A stretch of DNA of 64,000 bases from Bacillota bacterium (lineage in GTDB: Bacteria > Bacillota > Clostridia > Lachnospirales > Lachnospiraceae), in NCBI GenBank assembly GCA_023437715.1, contig JAEZFK010000011.1:47908-111907 (forward strand). Reading direction: 5' to 3'. Positions 40,499 through 48,805 of the stretch are shown here, one piece after another (the stretch's first letter is position 1; each line of letters begins with the position of its first letter). Below the pieces are notes generated by a model. That model was not told the DNA's origin. It was given only the letters and a program-made list of their open reading frames with translations, and made no database searches. A program made the position numbers and the translations under genes.

Positions 40499-41567
40499 TG
40501 ATTCCCACAGCCTCCTCATCCTCTGAAGCCGGCTTGTTCATGATCTGGATGTCAAAGGGGTCCACATGAATATCCACCTTCTGTCCCACAGGGAACATGT
40601 CTGTGCTGTGGACCAGCCATTCAAAGCCGTCGGGGGTGGTCACTTCCATTTCATAGTGAACGCCCTTAAAGATCAGATGGGTCACAACACCGGAAAGAGA
40701 ACCTTCTCCCGGAGGAACCAGGTCAATGTCCTCCGGCCGGATGACCACGTCCACCGGGGCATTGGAACCGAAGCCCTTGTCCACGCAGACAAACTTGGCG
40801 TTAAAGATCTCCACCAGCTCATCCCGCAGCATGATTCCCGGCACAATGTTGCTTTCTCCGATGAAATCCGCCACAAAGGCATTTTCCGGCTCATTGTAAA
40901 TGTTTTCCGGGGAGCCCATCTGCTGGATGTAGCCCTGGTTCATGACCACGATGGTGTCGGACATGGTAAGGGCCTCCTCCTGGTCGTGGGTGACGTAGAT
41001 GAAAGTGATGCCCAGCTCATTTTTCAGCCGGATCAGCTCATACTGCATATCCTGGCGGAGCTTTAAGTCTAAGGCTCCCAGAGGCTCATCCAAAAGCAGA
41101 ACCCTGGGCTCATTTACGATGGCCCTGGCAATGGCGATTCTCTGCTGCTGGCCGCCGCTTAAGGAATCCACGGTGCGGTTCTCATAGCCGTCTAAGTTTA
41201 CAAGCTTTAAAGCGTATTTGATTTTATCCTGAATATAAGTCTTAGGTTTATTTTTGATTTTTAAGCCAAAGGCGATGTTTTCCGCAATGGACATATGGGT
41301 AAATAAGGCGTATTTCTGGAAAACCGTATTTAGCTGCCGTTTGTTGGGAGGCAGGCTTGTGATGTCCTGTCCGTCAAAAATCACCTGTCCCTGGTCGGGA
41401 TTTTCAAAACCGCCGATGATGCGCAGGGTCGTGGTTTTGCCGCAGCCGCTGGGGCCTAATAAGGTGACAAAGGCGTTCTCCTTAACAGCGAGATTTAAAT
41501 CATCCAGTACCATGGTACCGTCAAAACTTTTTGTGATATTCCGTAAATCAATGAGTGGCTGACCCAT
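40491..41567 (-). CDS. potA: polyamine ABC transporter ATP-binding protein
   Basis: The 358-residue ATPase has Walker A GPSGCGKTT (about 38-46), signature LSGGQQQR, Walker B VLLLDEP and a C-terminal TOBE domain (DVVIRPEDIDLV) as in PotA/CysA-type importers. It energises uptake of spermidine or putrescine. It starts 17 bp after the regulator gene and overlaps potB. Confidence 0.92.
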   Translation of the reverse strand: MGQPLIDLRNITKSFDGTMVLDDLNLAVKENAFVTLLGPSGCGKTTTLRIIGGFENPDQGQVIFDGQDITSLPPNKRQLNTVFQKYALFTHMSIAENIAFGLKIKNKPKTYIQDKIKYALKLVNLDGYENRTVDSLSGGQQQRIAIARAIVNEPRVLLLDEPLGALDLKLRQDMQYELIRLKNELGITFIYVTHDQEEALTMSDTIVVMNQGYIQQMGSPENIYNEPENAFVADFIGESNIVPGIMLRDELVEIFNAKFVCVDKGFGSNAPVDVVIRPEDIDLVPPGEGSLSGVVTHLIFKGVHYEMEVTTPDGFEWLVHSTDMFPVGQKVDIHVDPFDIQIMNKPASEDEEAVGINE

Positions 41568-41584
41568 GACCTTTTATCCTCCTG

Positions 41585-42118
41585 TCAAAAGCTGGGCGGG
41601 GAGCTGACCCAGATAAGTGAAGCCCCGGCCTTGCTGCTTAAGTAATGTTTCTTGTCTGATACAAAATAAAAGGATTCCCCTTTTTTGGCTTTATATGTTT
41701 TATTCCCAATATGGATGGAAATATTTCCCTGCAGTACGTAGCCGAACTCCTCCCCTTCATGGGGATTGTCGGGATAGGTCTCGCCTCCGGCTTCCAGGGT
41801 GAGAAGAATGGGTTCCATCATGTTTTTCTGGGCGTTCGGAATGATCCACTGGATCACATTGCCCAGTTCCCCGTCGTGCTTTTCAAAATAATCGGCCTTG
41901 CCGAATACGATCTGCTCCTCCGGGCTTTCGTAAAAAAACTCTCCGATGGAGGTTCCCAGACACTGTAAAATATCCATGAGAGTTGCGATGGATGGAGAGG
42001 TCAAGTTCCTTTCCAGCTGGGATATGAACCCCTTTGACAGCTCCGCCCGGCCCGCTAAGTCTTCCTGGGTAAGACCCTTTAAGATGCGCAGCTCTTTTAA
42101 CTTTTCACCGATATCCAT
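41585..42118 (-). CDS. XRE-family regulator with cupin domain (PuuR-like)
   Basis: I start at ATG 42118 behind GAGGAGG; 177 residues. Residues about 5-60 form a Cro/C1-type HTH (LTQEDLAGRAELSKGFISQLE) and residues about 105-170 a small cupin barrel (PHEGEEFGYVLQGNISIHIG). This layout is shared with PuuR and similar regulators of polyamine or amino-acid genes. Its place as first gene of the pot operon suggests it senses polyamines and controls the operon, including itself. Confidence 0.88.
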   Translation of the reverse strand: MDIGEKLKELRILKGLTQEDLAGRAELSKGFISQLERNLTSPSIATLMDILQCLGTSIGEFFYESPEEQIVFGKADYFEKHDGELGNVIQWIIPNAQKNMMEPILLTLEAGGETYPDNPHEGEEFGYVLQGNISIHIGNKTYKAKKGESFYFVSDKKHYLSSKAGASLIWVSSPPSF

Positions 42119-42144
42119 TTGCTCCTCCTCTTTCACAGTAATGA

Positions 42145-42206
42145 GCCGAAAGTTTACTTATACTAACTGATGATAAATATAACTAAAAAGTTTAGTAATA
42201 ATAAAC
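42145..42206. promoter_or_regulatory. candidate operator region of the pot operon
   Basis: GTTTA-N7-TAAAC (42190-42206) is a perfect inverted repeat, and AGTTTACTTATACTAACT nearby (about 42149-42166) is an imperfect one built from the same AGTTTA half-site. They are probable binding sites for the XRE-cupin protein. Confidence 0.5.
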
Positions 42207-42283
42207 AGGCAGCAAGTTACATTATACTGTTTTTTTCCAGTATGTCAATAGCTTTTCTTCAAGTTTTTCCTTAACGTTTTTCC

Positions 42284-42312
42284 TTAACAAATACTCAGAT
42301 TTATGGTATGAT
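42284..42312 (+). promoter_or_regulatory. promoter of the lactonase gene
   Basis: TTAACA (42284-42289), 17-bp spacer, TATGAT (42307-42312), 43 bases before the start codon. Confidence 0.55.
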
Positions 42313-42354
42313 ATTTTTAGTTTACACAAGGACGATGTGAGGAGGAAATGTAGA

Positions 42355-43413
42355 ATGAAAGGCAAGTATATGGCTTATGTAGGTTCCTATTCCTACAACG
42401 GACAAGCCAAGGGCATTACCGTGTATGATGTAGAGGCGGAAAAGGGCCGTTTTGTGAAACGGTGCGAGGTGGAGGTTGATAATTCTTCTTATCTCATTGC
42501 CTCCAGCGACGGGAAGACCCTTTATTCCATTGCAGATGAAGGGGTCGTTTCTTTCCGCATTCATGAAAACGGGGCAATCACGAGGCTTAATGCAGCCAAC
42601 ATAAAGGGAATGAGAGGCTGTCATTTATCTACGGACAAGGATGACAAATACATCTTCGTATCTGGCTATCACGACGGGAAATCCACGGTACTGCGTTTAA
42701 ATGAGGACGGTTCTGTGGGAGAGATCGTATCAAGCGTATTTCATAAGGGCCTTGGAAGCGTGGCTGAAAGAAATTTCCGCCCTCATGTGAGCTGCAGCAG
42801 AAGAACACCGGACAATAAGTTCATCATGGTGGCTGATTTAGGGATTGACCAGGTTAAAATCTACCGCTTTGATGAAAAGGATGAGGAAATGGTCCTGGTG
42901 GACTCCCTGCGCAGTGAGCTGGAGTCCGCGCCCAAATGCTTCCGGTTCAGCTCTGACGGAAAGTACTTCTATCTGCTTCATGAATTGAAGAATGTGATCG
43001 ACGTCTTTACATATGAGACCGGAGAACGCCAGCCGAAGATCGAGAAGATTCAGACCATTTCCACCACAGGGCCCCAGCCTCTCACCCAGCTGACGGCTGC
43101 CTGCTCCATGCGGTTTTCCAATGACGAAACACACATGTTCTGCGGAAATGCGGGAGATAATACGGTTACAGTTTATGACCGGGACCCAAAGACCGGGCTT
43201 TTGGAGTACTTATGCTGCCTGCCCATCAGCGGAAGCTATCCCAAGGATATCTGCGTGTTCCCTGATGACCATCATATTGCCTCCATCAATCATGAAAACG
43301 GCAGCATTACGTTTTTTACGGTGGACTATGAGAAGAAGCTTCTTATTATGAACGGTAAGGAAATCAAGGTCAATGAGCCCAACAGCTGCGTGATTGTAAA
43401 GGTAGGAAGATAA
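42355..43413 (+). CDS. lactonase-family seven-bladed beta-propeller (6-phosphogluconolactonase-like)
   Basis: ATG 42355 follows GGAGG with 9-base spacing; 352 residues. YVGSYSYNGQAKGITVYDVE and SYLIASSDGKTLYSI start the propeller; FRPHVSCSRRTPDNKFIMVADLGIDQVKIYRF and SGSYPKDICVFPDDHHIASINHENGSITFF are the blade repeats of the YbhE/Pgl family. It likely hydrolyses a sugar lactone such as 6-phosphogluconolactone in the cytoplasm. It sits 37 bp before aroC, with no known link to aromatic synthesis. Confidence 0.85.
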   Translation: MKGKYMAYVGSYSYNGQAKGITVYDVEAEKGRFVKRCEVEVDNSSYLIASSDGKTLYSIADEGVVSFRIHENGAITRLNAANIKGMRGCHLSTDKDDKYIFVSGYHDGKSTVLRLNEDGSVGEIVSSVFHKGLGSVAERNFRPHVSCSRRTPDNKFIMVADLGIDQVKIYRFDEKDEEMVLVDSLRSELESAPKCFRFSSDGKYFYLLHELKNVIDVFTYETGERQPKIEKIQTISTTGPQPLTQLTAACSMRFSNDETHMFCGNAGDNTVTVYDRDPKTGLLEYLCCLPISGSYPKDICVFPDDHHIASINHENGSITFFTVDYEKKLLIMNGKEIKVNEPNSCVIVKVGR

Positions 43414-43450
43414 TAGTCTGAGGGCAGGCAAGAAGAAAGGAGAAACATAC

Positions 43451-44563
43451 ATGGCAGGATCAACACTGGGTACAGCATGGAAGATAACCACCTGGGGAGA
43501 ATCCCACGGGAAAGCCATCGGCGTGGTGGTAGACGGTTGTCCGGCAGGACTTAAAATAGAAGAAAAGGATATCCAGGAGTATCTTGACCGGAGAAAACCG
43601 GGGCAGAGTAAATTTACGACTAAGCGCCAGGAATCTGACGAGGTGGAGATATTATCCGGTGTTTTCGAGGGCAAAACCACGGGAACTCCCATTTCCCTCA
43701 TGGTCTGGAATAAGGACCAGCGCTCCAAGGATTACGGCAGCATTATGGAGGTTTACCGGCCGGGCCATGCGGATTTCACCTTTGATGAGAAATACGGCAT
43801 CCGGGATTACCGGGGAGGCGGACGCTCCTCCGCAAGAGAGACCATCGGACGGGTGGCGGCAGGAGCCATTGCGGCCTGCTTTTTAAAAAGCCTGGGAATC
43901 ACCGTAACGGCTTATGCAAAGGCCATAGGGCCCTTTGAGGTAAAACCGGAGCAGTTTAATATGGAAGAACGGGACAAAAACCGTCTTTACATGCCGGATA
44001 AGGAGACGGCGGCTCTTGCGGAAAGCTACTTGGAAGAGATGATGGGAAAGCTGGACTCCGTAGGCGGCGTGGTGGAATGCTTCATCGACGGCGTGCCTGC
44101 CGGCATCGGTGAGCCTGTGTTTGAAAAATACGACGGAGCCCTGGCTAAGGCCGTCATGTCCATCGGGGCGGTGAAGGGCTTTGAAATCGGAGACGGCTTC
44201 GGTGCCTCAAAGGCCCTGGGCTCTCATAATAACGACGGGTTCTGCAAGGGTGAAGACGGAAGTGTGAAAAAAATAACAAACCATGCGGGAGGAATTCTGG
44301 GCGGCATCAGCGACGGCTCCCAGGTGGTTTTCCGGGCCGCATTTAAGCCGACTCCGTCCATCGCACAGCCCCAAAGAACCATAACCCGCCAGGGTGAGGA
44401 AACGGAAATAGAGATTAAGGGGCGTCATGATCCCATTGTTGTGCCCCGGGCCGTAGTGGTGGTGGAGGCCATGGCTGCCCTGACCACCGCGGACTTACTT
44501 CTGGTGAATATGGGGGCCAGGCTTGACCGGATCGCCTCGTTCTACGGACGGTCCCTTGATTAA
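43451..44563 (+). CDS. aroC: chorismate synthase
   Basis: The 370-residue enzyme shows all AroC signatures: the start GTAWKITTWGESHGKAIGVVVDGCPAG, the FMN/EPSP loop RPGHADFTFDEKYGIRDYRGGGRSSARET and the end VPRAVVVVEAMAALTTADLLL. It converts EPSP to chorismate with reduced FMN, the last step of the shikimate pathway. Other aro genes are not near. AAGGAGAAAC precedes ATG 43451. Confidence 0.97.
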   Translation: MAGSTLGTAWKITTWGESHGKAIGVVVDGCPAGLKIEEKDIQEYLDRRKPGQSKFTTKRQESDEVEILSGVFEGKTTGTPISLMVWNKDQRSKDYGSIMEVYRPGHADFTFDEKYGIRDYRGGGRSSARETIGRVAAGAIAACFLKSLGITVTAYAKAIGPFEVKPEQFNMEERDKNRLYMPDKETAALAESYLEEMMGKLDSVGGVVECFIDGVPAGIGEPVFEKYDGALAKAVMSIGAVKGFEIGDGFGASKALGSHNNDGFCKGEDGSVKKITNHAGGILGGISDGSQVVFRAAFKPTPSIAQPQRTITRQGEETEIEIKGRHDPIVVPRAVVVVEAMAALTTADLLLVNMGARLDRIASFYGRSLD

Positions 44564-44600
44564 ATTCTGCATTTATGATACATTAATGCGGGATTTATAT

Positions 44601-44641
44601 GAGAGCATTTATAAGAGCATTATATAAGAACATTAATAAGA
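44601..44641 (+). repeat. short degenerate tandem repeat before rpiB
   Basis: Three to four imperfect copies of a 13-15 base unit (GAGCATTTATAA, GAGCATTATATAA, GAACATTAATAA, GAAC) fill the gap between aroC and rpiB. Confidence 0.55.
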
Positions 44642-44683
44642 ACAGGAAAATAAATAGGAATCATGCAGAGGAAAGAGGAGATT

Positions 44684-45127
44684 ATGAAAATTGCAATGGG
44701 AAATGACCATACGGCCATAGATATGAAAAATACTATTAAAGAATTTGTTGAGAGCAAGGGATATCAGGTAATAGATTTCGGAACCAATTCCACGGAAAGC
44801 TGCGATTACCCGGCCTACGGGGAGAGAGTGGCCCGTGCTGTGGCGGACGGAGAGGCGGACTTAGGAATCGCCATCTGCGGAACCGGAGTGGGTATCTCCC
44901 TGGCCTGCAATAAGGTAAAGGGAATCCGTGCCTGCGTCTGCAGCGAGCCCTACACATCAAAGCTTTCCAGAATGCACAACAATTCCAACGTGCTCTGCTT
45001 CGGAGCCCGTGTCGTCGGCGACGAAATGGCAAAGATGATCACAGAGGAATGGCTGGATGCCGAATATGAAGGCGGAAGACATCAGCGCCGTGTGGATATG
45101 ATTACGGACATCGAAAACAGAATGTAA
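44684..45127 (+). CDS. rpiB: ribose-5-phosphate isomerase B / RpiB-LacAB family isomerase
   Basis: The start ATG 44684 has GAGGAG upstream; 147 residues. MGNDHTAIDMKNTI, the active-site cysteine in ICGTGVGISLACNKVKGIRA and the MHNNSNVLCFGARVVG block are RpiB hallmarks. It interconverts ribulose 5-phosphate and ribose 5-phosphate, or a similar aldose/ketose phosphate pair. The following FadR-type regulator is 18 bp downstream, so it may belong to a sugar-acid catabolic unit rather than central metabolism. Confidence 0.9.
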   Translation: MKIAMGNDHTAIDMKNTIKEFVESKGYQVIDFGTNSTESCDYPAYGERVARAVADGEADLGIAICGTGVGISLACNKVKGIRACVCSEPYTSKLSRMHNNSNVLCFGARVVGDEMAKMITEEWLDAEYEGGRHQRRVDMITDIENRM

Positions 45128-45145
45128 GGCATTAAAGGAGAGGCT

Positions 45146-45877
45146 ATGGAAGAAAAACAGGTTCTCATGCTTTCAGAGCTGGAGTCCTATAATAAGAAGC
45201 CTCTGGCAGAGCAGGTGGCGGAGCATATCATGACAGGGATTATTGAAAACGGTCTGGAGGCCGGAACAAAAATCCCCAATGAGTTCGAACTGGCCCAGGC
45301 CATCGGCGTGGGCAGGGGAACCATCAGGGAGGCCATCAAGATTCTTGCTTCCAGACAGGTGGTGGAAATCCGCCGCGGAGCAGGAACCTTTGTGTCGGAG
45401 CGCCAGGGAATGGTGGATGATCCCCTGGGGCTTGCCTTTTTAAAGGATAAGACCCATCTGGCCCTGGACCTTCTGGCTGTCCGCATGATGCTGGAGCCGG
45501 AGATCGCCGCCATGGCCGCCCAGAACGCTTCTCCGGAACAGATCGAAGAACTGAAAAAGCAGAGGGACAGGGTGGAGGATTTTATCAGCCGGGGAGAGAA
45601 CCATACGAAAGAGGATATTCTCTTTCACAAGCAGATCGCTTCCTGCAGCGGCAATGCGGTGGTGGAAAAGCTGGTCCCTATCATCAATTCCTCCATTGCC
45701 CTGTTTGTGGATATCACAAGCTCCCGTCTTGGAAAAGAAACAATAGAAACCCACAGGGAAATCGTGGACTGCATCAGCCGGAGAGATCCTGAAGGGGCTA
45801 AATGCGCCATGAGCATGCACCTAACCTATAACAGGAAAATGATAAAATCTCTGGAGCGGAGTTCTGAAAGCCGCTGA
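45146..45877 (+). CDS. FadR-subfamily GntR transcriptional regulator
   Basis: The 243-residue protein has a GntR winged helix (about 18-85: NEFELAQAIGVGRGTIREAIKIL, RRGAGTFVSE) and an FCD ligand domain with metal-binding-type residues in RMMLEPEIAAMAA, DILFHKQIASCSGN and ETHREIVDCI. FCD domains usually bind sugar acids or other carboxylates. With rpiB upstream and an IlvD/Edd dehydratase and GarR-like reductase downstream, it probably controls sugar-acid catabolism. AAGGAGAGG precedes ATG 45146. Confidence 0.88.
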   Translation: MEEKQVLMLSELESYNKKPLAEQVAEHIMTGIIENGLEAGTKIPNEFELAQAIGVGRGTIREAIKILASRQVVEIRRGAGTFVSERQGMVDDPLGLAFLKDKTHLALDLLAVRMMLEPEIAAMAAQNASPEQIEELKKQRDRVEDFISRGENHTKEDILFHKQIASCSGNAVVEKLVPIINSSIALFVDITSSRLGKETIETHREIVDCISRRDPEGAKCAMSMHLTYNRKMIKSLERSSESR

Positions 45878-45894
45878 CAGACGGGGTAAATCTT

Positions 45895-46359
45895 ATGGAA
45901 ATCATAAAAACAGACGGAACAGATGAACGGTTTGTCATGCTGTGCGGGAAGCTGGATGAATTTTTATTCTGTATGAATGGGAAAGAAAAGTAGAAAAATG
46001 TTTATGACCAATACAATTCCCTTGCCGGCATTCATGATGTAGTGCTGGCATTGGAAGATGGCATACCGGCAGGCTGCGGCAGCTTGAAAGAGTATGGCAG
46101 CCGCACTGGAGAAATCAAACGGGTCTACGTGAGGGAAGAATACCGGAGAAACGGAACCGGACGGAAAATAATAGAAGCTCTGGAGGCCCTTGCAAAGGAT
46201 AAGGGCTATGACAGGCTGATCCTGGAAACAGGGGTTTCGTTTACGGGAGCCACCCATTTATACAAAAGCCAGGGATACCGGGTCATAGAAAATTACGGCC
46301 AGTATGCCGGCATGAAAGATTCTTTGTGCATGGAAAAAATAGTTGCATGGAAAAAGTAG
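45895..46359 (+). pseudogene. GNAT acetyltransferase gene interrupted by an in-frame TAG
   Basis: One reading frame from ATG 45895 to TAG 46357-46359 encodes a GNAT of about 154 residues: 32 residues starting MEIIKTDGTDERFVMLCGKL, then TAG at 45991-45993, then KNVYDQYNSLAGIHDVVLALE, EIKRVYVREEYRRNGTGRKI (acetyl-CoA loop RRNGTG) and GVSFTGATHLYKSQGY. Both parts are in the same frame and join as in intact relatives. A single nonsense change has probably inactivated it. The distal part has an internal ATG (46042) but no evident RBS. Confidence 0.8.
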
Positions 46360-46949
46360 TATAGATGTCAAAGAAAATTTAAAAAGTCATCTTGTTATTA
46401 AAGGTTGCTGTAAGCTTTCAAAGGTATACGGTAACCTTGTTTTGCAGGGCTCTTAAAGCTGCCTTGCAGATTTTAATAAACGGCCCCGGGTCGTATTTTT
46501 TTGCTTATTGCTTTTCAATCATTTCATTATCCAATCATTATCCAACTTTATTCGGCTTTTCGGCTGCTGCAAAATTTAGGGACCTGAATATATATGATCC
46601 TTGTAATTCCTGGCTTTCTGTATGTTCTCCATTTCACTTTTTCATCCGGTTTTCCGGTCTTTTATCCTATATAATCCACTTGACTTTTTCCCAGGAGAAT
46701 GATATTTTAAATCTTAGAGACGTCATACGTATTATGATTATAAAGCAAACAGGGTTCATGGGTGGAAGAAAAGCATTTTCCTGTGCTTCTTTGTGCTGAG
46801 AATCATGTGCGGAACGGAGAAAATACCCTGCGGACATACTTTCACGTCAGATAAAGGCAGGCAAGAGAAAGCACTCCGCAGGTGTATCATTACGCCCGAT
46901 AAAGCAGGGCGGACTTTGCCCCAAAAGCATGGGCAGAAAAGAGGAGATC
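46360..46949 (+). promoter_or_regulatory. long leader region of the dehydratase gene
   Basis: No convincing gene lies in these 590 bases. TTGACT (46680-46685), 17-bp spacer and TATTTT (46703-46708) form a promoter, leaving a leader of about 235 bases. Within it CCTGCGGA (46827-46834) pairs with TCCGCAGG (46875-46882). Further down CGCCC...GGGCG (about 46892-46911) and GGGC...GCCC (about 46908-46921) share bases and exclude each other. I see no T-box or other known riboswitch motif. Confidence 0.45.
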
Positions 46950-48671
46950 ATGGAATTAATAAGTCAGAAGGTAAGAACAATAGCCCCTGAAATGGACCCC
47001 TTAAAGATGGGCATGGGCTGGTCTGTGGAAGATTTGAAAAAGCCCCAGATCATGATAGAAAGCACATTTGGAGAAAGCCATCCGGGCAGCGCCCATCTTT
47101 TGGAGCTGGTGAACCAGGCGGTAGAGGGAATTAACGAGGCCGGCGGAAAGGGCGCCCGTTTTTTTACTACGGATACATGTGACGGAATGAGCCAGGGCCA
47201 TGACGGCGGAAATTATTCCCTTGTCTCCAGGGATATGATCTGCAACATGATAGAGATTCATAATAATGCCACCCCTTTCGATGCGGTAGTTTTCGTTTCC
47301 AGCTGCGATAAGGCAGTTCCGGCCCATTTAATGGGCGTTGGAAGAATCAACACCCCTTCCATCATCATCACCGGCGGAGTGATGGATGCAGGCCCGGATC
47401 TTCTGACCCTGGAACAGATCGGCATGTACAGCGCCATGCGTGAAAGAGGAGAGATCACAGAGGAAAAGCTGACCTGGTATAAGCACCACGCCTGTCCCTC
47501 CTGCGGAGCCTGCTCCTTTATGGGAACTGCATCCACCATGCAGGTCATGGCAGAATCCTTAGGCCTTATGCTCCCCGGCAGCGCCCTCATGCCTGCGACC
47601 TCCAAAGATCTTCGGGTGGTTGCAAAGAAAGCGGGAGAGCAGGCAGTCTGGCTGGCAAAGAACGGCTTAAAGCCCAAGGACATGATCACCATGGATTCCT
47701 TTGAAAATGCCATTATGGTTCATGCCGCTATTTCCGGCTCCACCAATTCCCTGCTTCACATTCCGTCCATTGCCCATGAGCTGGGCTTAGAGGTTGATGC
47801 GGAAACCTTTGACCGCATCCATAAAAATGCCCACTATCTTCTGGACATCCGTCCTGCGGGAAAATGGCCGGCTCAGTATTTCTACTATGCAGGCGGGGTT
47901 CCCAGAATCATGGAGGAAATCAAGTCCGTGCTCCATTTGGACGCAATGACGGTAACCGGAAAGACCTTAGGTGAAAACCTTGAGGATGTAAAGAAAAACG
48001 GCTTTTATGAAAAATGCGACGATTATTTAAAGCAGATTGGAATCAAGCGGACGGATGTCATCCGCACCTTTGAAGAGCCCATCGGCAAAAACGGTACGGT
48101 TGCCATTTTAAAAGGGAATTTAGCGCCTGATGGGGCAGTGGTCAAGCACAGCGCTGTTGCCAAAGAGATGCACCAGGCTGTTTTAAAGGCAAAGCCCTTT
48201 AACAGCGAGGAAGAAGCCATTGCAGCAGTTCTTCATGGAAAAATTCATCCCGGTGAGGCGGTCATCATACGGTATGAAGGACCGAAGGGCAGCGGAATGC
48301 CGGAGATGTTCTATACGACGGAAGCCATTTCCTCTGATCCGGTGCTGTCAAAATCCATCGCCCTCTTAACAGACGGCAGATTTTCAGGCGCTTCCAAGGG
48401 ACCGGCTATCGGCCATATTTCACCGGAAGCGGCGGAGGGCGGCCCCATTGCCCTGGTGGAAGAGGACGATTTAATCGAAATCGACATCCCGGCGAGAGTG
48501 CTGCGCATCATCGGAGTGAAAGGGGAAAGAAAGAGCCTGGAGGAGATCGATGAAATCCTTGCGGAACGGAAAAAGGCCTGGAAGCCCGGAGAACCAAAAT
48601 ATAAATCCGGAGTATTAAAATTCTTTTCCCAGCATGCGGTCTCTCCCATGAAGGGCGGCTACATGGAATAA
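46950..48671 (+). CDS. IlvD/Edd-family dehydratase, probably a sugar-acid dehydratase
   Basis: The start is ATG 46950 behind GAGGAGA; 573 residues. The Fe-S and Mg2+ sites of the family are visible: TTDTCDGMSQGHDG, SSCDKAVPAHLMG, CPSCGACSFMGTASTMQ, and GRFSGASKGPAIGHISPEAAEGGPIA near the end. The wording differs from housekeeping IlvD (for example TTDTCDG in place of I-G-V-S-D-G-I-A), and there are no other ilv genes; the neighbours are a FadR-type regulator and a GarR-like reductase. I infer a dehydratase of an aldonic or similar acid (xylonate, gluconate or galactonate type), but dihydroxy-acid dehydratase is not excluded. Confidence 0.85.
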   Translation: MELISQKVRTIAPEMDPLKMGMGWSVEDLKKPQIMIESTFGESHPGSAHLLELVNQAVEGINEAGGKGARFFTTDTCDGMSQGHDGGNYSLVSRDMICNMIEIHNNATPFDAVVFVSSCDKAVPAHLMGVGRINTPSIIITGGVMDAGPDLLTLEQIGMYSAMRERGEITEEKLTWYKHHACPSCGACSFMGTASTMQVMAESLGLMLPGSALMPATSKDLRVVAKKAGEQAVWLAKNGLKPKDMITMDSFENAIMVHAAISGSTNSLLHIPSIAHELGLEVDAETFDRIHKNAHYLLDIRPAGKWPAQYFYYAGGVPRIMEEIKSVLHLDAMTVTGKTLGENLEDVKKNGFYEKCDDYLKQIGIKRTDVIRTFEEPIGKNGTVAILKGNLAPDGAVVKHSAVAKEMHQAVLKAKPFNSEEEAIAAVLHGKIHPGEAVIIRYEGPKGSGMPEMFYTTEAISSDPVLSKSIALLTDGRFSGASKGPAIGHISPEAAEGGPIALVEEDDLIEIDIPARVLRIIGVKGERKSLEEIDEILAERKKAWKPGEPKYKSGVLKFFSQHAVSPMKGGYME

Positions 48672-48805
48672 GCGGAAAGAAGTAGCTTCCGGAAAATAGC
48701 AGATTTGCCTATACAACCCTGGAAACTGGTGTTACAATCAGAGGAAAGGGTGATACGGGCAGTCTGCTTTTTCAGTTCCCCAAAGAGGAAAGGAGAATGG
48801 TAAAC

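Noticed and set aside
45991..45993. TAG read as pyrrolysine in the GNAT gene
   Set aside because: GNAT enzymes do not use pyrrolysine and no pyl gene is visible; a nonsense mutation is simpler.
46392..46799. 135-residue ORF upstream of the dehydratase
   Set aside because: Phe/Ser/Cys-rich random-looking product without RBS or domain; it covers a promoter and leader.
46715..46949. T-box riboswitch before an ilvD-like gene
   Set aside because: No AGGGTGG-type T-box sequence and no specifier-loop layout found.
46950..48671. Firm call as ilvD (valine/isoleucine synthesis)
   Set aside because: Motif wording differs from housekeeping IlvD and neighbours are catabolic; family-level name kept.
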